From contig CAYFOK010000005.1 in assembly GCA_964344685.1 (NCBI GenBank), forward strand, positions 124,001 through 188,000: a stretch of DNA of 64,000 nucleotides. The letters are read 5' to 3'. Shown piece after piece: positions 60,080-64,000 of this stretch; within the stretch, counting starts at the first letter, position 1; each line of letters starts with the position of its first letter. A program made the translations under genes and the position numbers. This stretch comes from Scalindua sp964344685 (GTDB lineage Bacteria; Planctomycetota; Brocadiia; Brocadiales; Scalinduaceae). Below the pieces are notes generated by a model that was given only the letters and a program-made list of their open reading frames with translations, did no database searches and had not been told where the DNA came from.

Positions 60080-63000
60080 TCAATTCACAGTTACATGTTC
60101 TTTCCTGCTATTCTCTCTACTTTCCATTCTCTGGTATGCCTGATGCATAAACGCCTCTAATCGTGTCTCCTCATTTGTCTCTTCCTGACCGTCAAATGTT
60201 AACTTTAACATTGGAATCTCTTGATGGTCTTTCTGTAATTTCTCTAATACGGCATTAACGGCAGTTCCCGGCATGCAATGAAATGGGATAACGTTAATAA
60301 TACCGTCATAATCATCCTCAATATACTCGACAGCCCTTCCCATACTGAGAACCGGATCACCCCTGTAAGAATCGTGGATATACGATTTACCCTTCGAAAT
60401 CAACTGTTTTATAGAGCTCTCTTTAAATAGCTTGTGCCCGCTTTTCTTAAACGGGCCAGACATTTTGCGTTCATGATGCTTCTGTATTACCTCGGTCAGT
60501 ATCTCTATTGAGAGTGCATTTAAATCCCTTTCCCTTATGCAATCTTCCCTTCTGATATGGGCAATATAGTCCAGCCACTCACTAAAAGGAGGCACTACTG
60601 CCTTGCCGCCAAGTTTTTCAATCGTTCTTACGATAAAGTTATTTGAGAACTCATTGCCGCGAACATATGTCTCACCAATAATACCAATCTTTGGTTTCCG
60701 TAAGCTTCTGTCGACAGCAACCCTGTTCAATGCATCACGTGCCTCTTTAGCGACCTGAAGAAGATCGTATCCGAATTCTATCGCATGTTCTGCTTTTCTG
60801 AGATGTTGTTTATATACAATATCCGAATCACCTTTATTTATTTCATATGGCCTTATTTCGTGTAACAGTTTTTGCAAATAGTCAACAAATACTACTCCAT
60901 TCCAGGTAAGCTTACGGAAATTTGCTCCCAGTTTGCTTGTGTCTTCCTGGTAGTCGTCTCCCTGATCAAGTGTATATATTGGTACATTGGGCAAACCTAT
61001 ATCATCCAGGATCATTCTGTGCATTGTATTATATTGACCAAATCTGCAGGGTCCTGACGCAGTTGCCATAAAGAAAACACTCCTGTCCGGATCAAAGTCC
61101 GGACATTTTGCCTTTTTCACAATGTCCCCTGTTGTAAGTATGGCCGGATAGCACTCTTTTCCGGACGTATGTTTTCTCCCTAATTCTAGACTTGTTTTAT
61201 CCGGCATTGGCAGTGCCACAGCATCAACACCATTTGCTCTCATTGCAGCGGCAGCCATAAAGCAGCAATCATTCATATAAGGTATGTACATTGTCCTTTT
61301 CTTATTTAGCGCGTACTTACGCTTTGCGTCTGACATCTTCTTAAACTTTTTAATTCTCGCATTCTTCAGGCTATCCAGAAATGCTTCACATCGCGTCATT
61401 ACGCCGGCATCAGCACTATGCTCATCGATGTCGATCATTAAATACGGTTTTCCGCCAACTTCCTTAGGAAAGAACTTGGAGATAAACGAATCTGGACCAC
61501 ACCCGAAATTTGTAATATAAAGGGCATGCAGTCTCTTATCTTTTGCGATAAATCTCGCTGCGGCGAGTATCTTCTGGCCATACTTCCAATACATATTGGG
61601 ATAATCTCTAGAAATATCTTCTAAATCCATTGGTATGCAATCCATAGGTATTGCCTGAATGCCCATGTCCCTGAGTTTCTCAGGGAGATCTAAATTAACA
61701 CCAGAATCACAACCATTATAAGGACGACTAATAATGACTAATGCAGTTTCGTCTTCACCTAAATTATCTAACACCTCTTTGCCTCTGTCCTGCATCTGTT
61801 TATAGAAATTTTTCTGTACGTCCCGGGCTTTCCTTATTGCTTTGATTACTTTTCTTCCTCTCACACCAATATCGCTGGCAATCTTAACAAATGTTTTTTC
61901 TACATGAGATTCACCGTATTCAAAGTGTATTACAGGCTGCAACAGCTTAAAATCCCTGGATTCCAGATCCACAGCCGATCCAATTATGTAAGGAAGGCAC
62001 TGAATGTATGGGCAAGCATAAGAATGTGTCAGATTAGAAGATTCATGGGTCATATTGATCACACTGGGTAGAAACAGATAATCTATGTCCTTATCAAGCA
62101 TGTCAACAACGTGTCCGTGTGACACTTTTATAGGGAAACATGTCTCCGTATTTACGTATTCAATCCCTTTATTGATGATGCTTCGATTAGTGTTCTTTGA
62201 AATAACTATCTCAAATCCTAATTCTGTGAAAAATGTTCTCCACATAGGAAATAATTCAAAAAACGTGGATGCCTGAGGTATGCCTATACGTCCTCGTGTC
62301 TTTGTGTTATTTTCACTCTTTTTTATTGTAGTCTTACGATCGGTATAATAGGGGCCATACAAGAGTCTGTTTCTCTCATTAAATAACCTTGGTAAATTCT
62401 TTGACTTCTTTACTTTCTTTTCGTCATCAAACTTGCCGCAGCGGCTTCCATAATGAAGTGGAGACTCCCCGGTTATTGAAACCTTTCTTATCTCACATAT
62501 ATTTGAGCAATCCTTGCAGACAAATGAGGTTGTCTCATACTTTCTTCCTCTTAAATCAAATCCTTTGAACCTTGACTCATCCCATGACTTCTCTTCCATG
62601 GAAATTATTGCAGAACCTATCGCACCCATAACGTCATGATGCGGTGGTACTATAATCGATCGGCCGGTCACCTTCTCAAAAGCAGCCTTAACACCTCTAT
62701 TAGCAGCAACTCCACCCTGCAGGAAAATCGTATCACCAATTTTCCTTTTTTCAACAACACGATTAATATAATTTAATACAATTGAATAACTCAATCCTGC
62801 CAACAGATCATCCTTAGGCACCCCCAACTGCTGATGGTGGTTGAGATCTGATTCCATAAACACGGTACATCGCTCTCCAAGCTGAGAAGGGCAACACGAG
62901 TCCAGCGCCCGCTTACCAAACTCCTGCTTAATATTAACATCCAGTTTTTCAGACTGTTCTTCAAGGAATGAACCTGTCCCGGCAGCGCATACTTTATTCA

Positions 63001-64000
63001 TAGTAAAGTCAACTATCGCCCCGTTCTCCAAACTGATATATTTTGAATCCTGCCCCCCTATTTCGAAGATTGTATCAACATTCTTATCAACCCAGGCAGC
63101 AGCTGTTGCATGGGCAGTGATCTCATTTTTAACAATATCTGCACCGATAAACTCTCCGGTAAGATATCTTCCCGACCCTGTAACACCAACTCCTTTTATT
63201 ATGACATTATCACCAACCTCTTCCCCTACTTCGAGCAGGCCCTGCCTTACGGCCTCAAGAGGCTTACCTGCTGTCATAAGGTAACGTCTGGCTAAAACAT
63301 CTCTGTTTTCAGCAATGACAACAACATTTGTACTGATTGAACCAACATCAACGCCTACATAAGCGTCAACCTTTTTACTGCCTTTCAGAATATGTCTATC
63401 AACATTAATATCATAGTTGTTGCAATGCAGTCTTTTCAGATTAGAAGCTTTTCCTTTACGTTTTTGCAGATATTCTTCAATTTTCTTAAAACCTTTAAAT
63501 GGAGAATGTATATTTTTTTCAATTAACGACAGTGCACTTCCTATCGCACCCATAGTATTAAAGTATTCAGGTATTATGAGTTCCCCTTCTTTCAAATCCA
63601 GTATATCCTCAAAGGATTTGACTATTCCAGAGTTTGCCGCAACACCTCCCTGAAATGATATAGGCTTTACAAATTCCTTACCTTTCCCAATGTTACTCTT
63701 GAAATTTCTTGTAAGCGCATAGCACAGGCCGGAAACAATATCATGGATTTCTGTACCTACTTGTTGTAGATGAATCATGTCTGACTTTGCAAATACACTA
63801 CACCTTCCTGCTATCCTTGGTGGTGTCTTTGATTTAAGAGCTAATTTTCCAAATTCATCTTCTATGGAAACTCCAATTCTTGTTGACTGCTGGTCTAAAA
63901 ATGATCCCGTCCCCGCAGCACACATGGTATTCATAGAAAAATCAGACACTTTCAAGCCGTTGCCTCCTGTTTCGTCAGGCTCTAGCATTATCAGCTTTGA
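60080..64000 (-). CDS. Giant 2-hydroxyacyl-CoA dehydratase activase-like protein (5-prime truncated by window)
   Basis: At least 1306 residues; the frame runs past 64000 (SKLI before the internal Met at 63988), so the N-terminus is missing. Visible order: end of a first BadF/BadG/BcrA/D ATPase domain (FSMNTMCAAGTGSFLDQQ), a second complete one (about 205-470: YVGVDVGSISTNVVVIAENR, GVGVTGSGRYLTGEF, FEIGGQDSKYISLENG, MNKVCAAGTGSFLEEQ with the cluster Cys), a Cys-rich link, a DUF2229-like activase-related domain (RIGIPQASTFFELFPMWRTF), then a HgdB-like region (IISRPYNGCDSGVNLDLPEK, TNFGCGPDSFI, SGKECYPAILTTGD). Such proteins are Fe-S ATPases thought to drive difficult low-potential reductions; the partner enzyme is unknown. 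Confidence 0.93.
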   Translation of the reverse strand, partial: SKLIMLEPDETGGNGLKVSDFSMNTMCAAGTGSFLDQQSTRIGVSIEDEFGKLALKSKTPPRIAGRCSVFAKSDMIHLQQVGTEIHDIVSGLCYALTRNFKSNIGKGKEFVKPISFQGGVAANSGIVKSFEDILDLKEGELIIPEYFNTMGAIGSALSLIEKNIHSPFKGFKKIEEYLQKRKGKASNLKRLHCNNYDINVDRHILKGSKKVDAYVGVDVGSISTNVVVIAENRDVLARRYLMTAGKPLEAVRQGLLEVGEEVGDNVIIKGVGVTGSGRYLTGEFIGADIVKNEITAHATAAAWVDKNVDTIFEIGGQDSKYISLENGAIVDFTMNKVCAAGTGSFLEEQSEKLDVNIKQEFGKRALDSCCPSQLGERCTVFMESDLNHHQQLGVPKDDLLAGLSYSIVLNYINRVVEKRKIGDTIFLQGGVAANRGVKAAFEKVTGRSIIVPPHHDVMGAIGSAIISMEEKSWDESRFKGFDLRGRKYETTSFVCKDCSNICEIRKVSITGESPLHYGSRCGKFDDEKKVKKSKNLPRLFNERNRLLYGPYYTDRKTTIKKSENNTKTRGRIGIPQASTFFELFPMWRTFFTELGFEIVISKNTNRSIINKGIEYVNTETCFPIKVSHGHVVDMLDKDIDYLFLPSVINMTHESSNLTHSYACPYIQCLPYIIGSAVDLESRDFKLLQPVIHFEYGESHVEKTFVKIASDIGVRGRKVIKAIRKARDVQKNFYKQMQDRGKEVLDNLGEDETALVIISRPYNGCDSGVNLDLPEKLRDMGIQAIPMDCIPMDLEDISRDYPNMYWKYGQKILAAARFIAKDKRLHALYITNFGCGPDSFISKFFPKEVGGKPYLMIDIDEHSADAGVMTRCEAFLDSLKNARIKKFKKMSDAKRKYALNKKRTMYIPYMNDCCFMAAAAMRANGVDAVALPMPDKTSLELGRKHTSGKECYPAILTTGDIVKKAKCPDFDPDRSVFFMATASGPCRFGQYNTMHRMILDDIGLPNVPIYTLDQGDDYQEDTSKLGANFRKLTWNGVVFVDYLQKLLHEIRPYEINKGDSDIVYKQHLRKAEHAIEFGYDLLQVAKEARDALNRVAVDRSLRKPKIGIIGETYVRGNEFSNNFIVRTIEKLGGKAVVPPFSEWLDYIAHIRREDCIRERDLNALSIEILTEVIQKHHERKMSGPFKKSGHKLFKESSIKQLISKGKSYIHDSYRGDPVLSMGRAVEYIEDDYDGIINVIPFHCMPGTAVNAVLEKLQKDHQEIPMLKLTFDGQEETNEETRLEAFMHQAYQRMESRENSRKEHVTVN

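Overview
The window (about 39% GC by eye) looks like chromosome from a low-GC planctomycete, possibly an anammox-type bacterium such as a Candidatus Scalindua relative. The signs are a lysine/alanine/proline-rich histone-H1-like protein, a squalene-hopene cyclase, two DtxR regulators each carrying a C-terminal FeoA domain, very large PAS-rich hybrid kinases, a giant PEGA-repeat protein and a separate CoaC. This placement is an inference from gene content; no rRNA or diagnostic anammox gene (hydrazine synthase, HAO) is present. I see no tRNA, rRNA, insertion sequence, phage region or CRISPR array.

Layout. 1-10.2 kb (minus strand): a signalling island of five two-component proteins (a truncated multi-PAS hybrid kinase, a double receiver, a Cache/HAMP kinase, a REC-PAS-kinase-REC hybrid and a membrane-anchored kinase), with a small four-helix-bundle gene and a heptamer repeat inserted. 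Two of the kinases share an almost identical promoter element. 10.5-17 kb: surE, a cupin lipoprotein, a cyclase-family hydrolase, sixA, a CPBP protease, small membrane proteins and the histone-like gene. 17.4-23.5 kb (plus): recN, a DUF47/PiT phosphate pair, cobM and an exported FmdE-domain protein. 23.6-31.7 kb (minus): a compact housekeeping operon pheA-tpiA-secG-yicC-gmk-coaC-dut-ftsK-pgsA behind a near-consensus sigma-70 promoter. 32.2-33.7 kb (plus): an NYN-domain protein and rnc.

33.8-42.1 kb: an LysM/YkuD L,D-transpeptidase, a feoB-dtxR operon, then two tandem paralogous small genes (39197-39499 and 39906-40262), then a second dtxR operon with a VIT1/CCC1-like transporter. Each small gene has a sigma-54-like -24/-12 site, inverted GGGGT/ACCCC repeats at almost identical distances upstream, and conserved 3-prime hairpins. 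This duplicated regulated module is the most interesting apparently undescribed element of the window.

42.4-47 kb: a secreted coiled-coil protein split by an apparent frameshift at an A6 run, with a strong terminator; a DAACS symporter with an enlarged soluble insertion; uvrC. 47.2-54.2 kb: a 2348-residue protein with 29 PEGA repeats of 70 residues and a C-terminal Lcl_C/DUF1566-like domain. 54.3-64 kb: murQ, a di-haem cytochrome c peroxidase, squalene-hopene cyclase with a variant catalytic motif, an OGG1-like glycosylase, a LeuD-type subunit and a giant (over 1300 residue) 2-hydroxyacyl-CoA dehydratase activase-like protein that runs off the window end.
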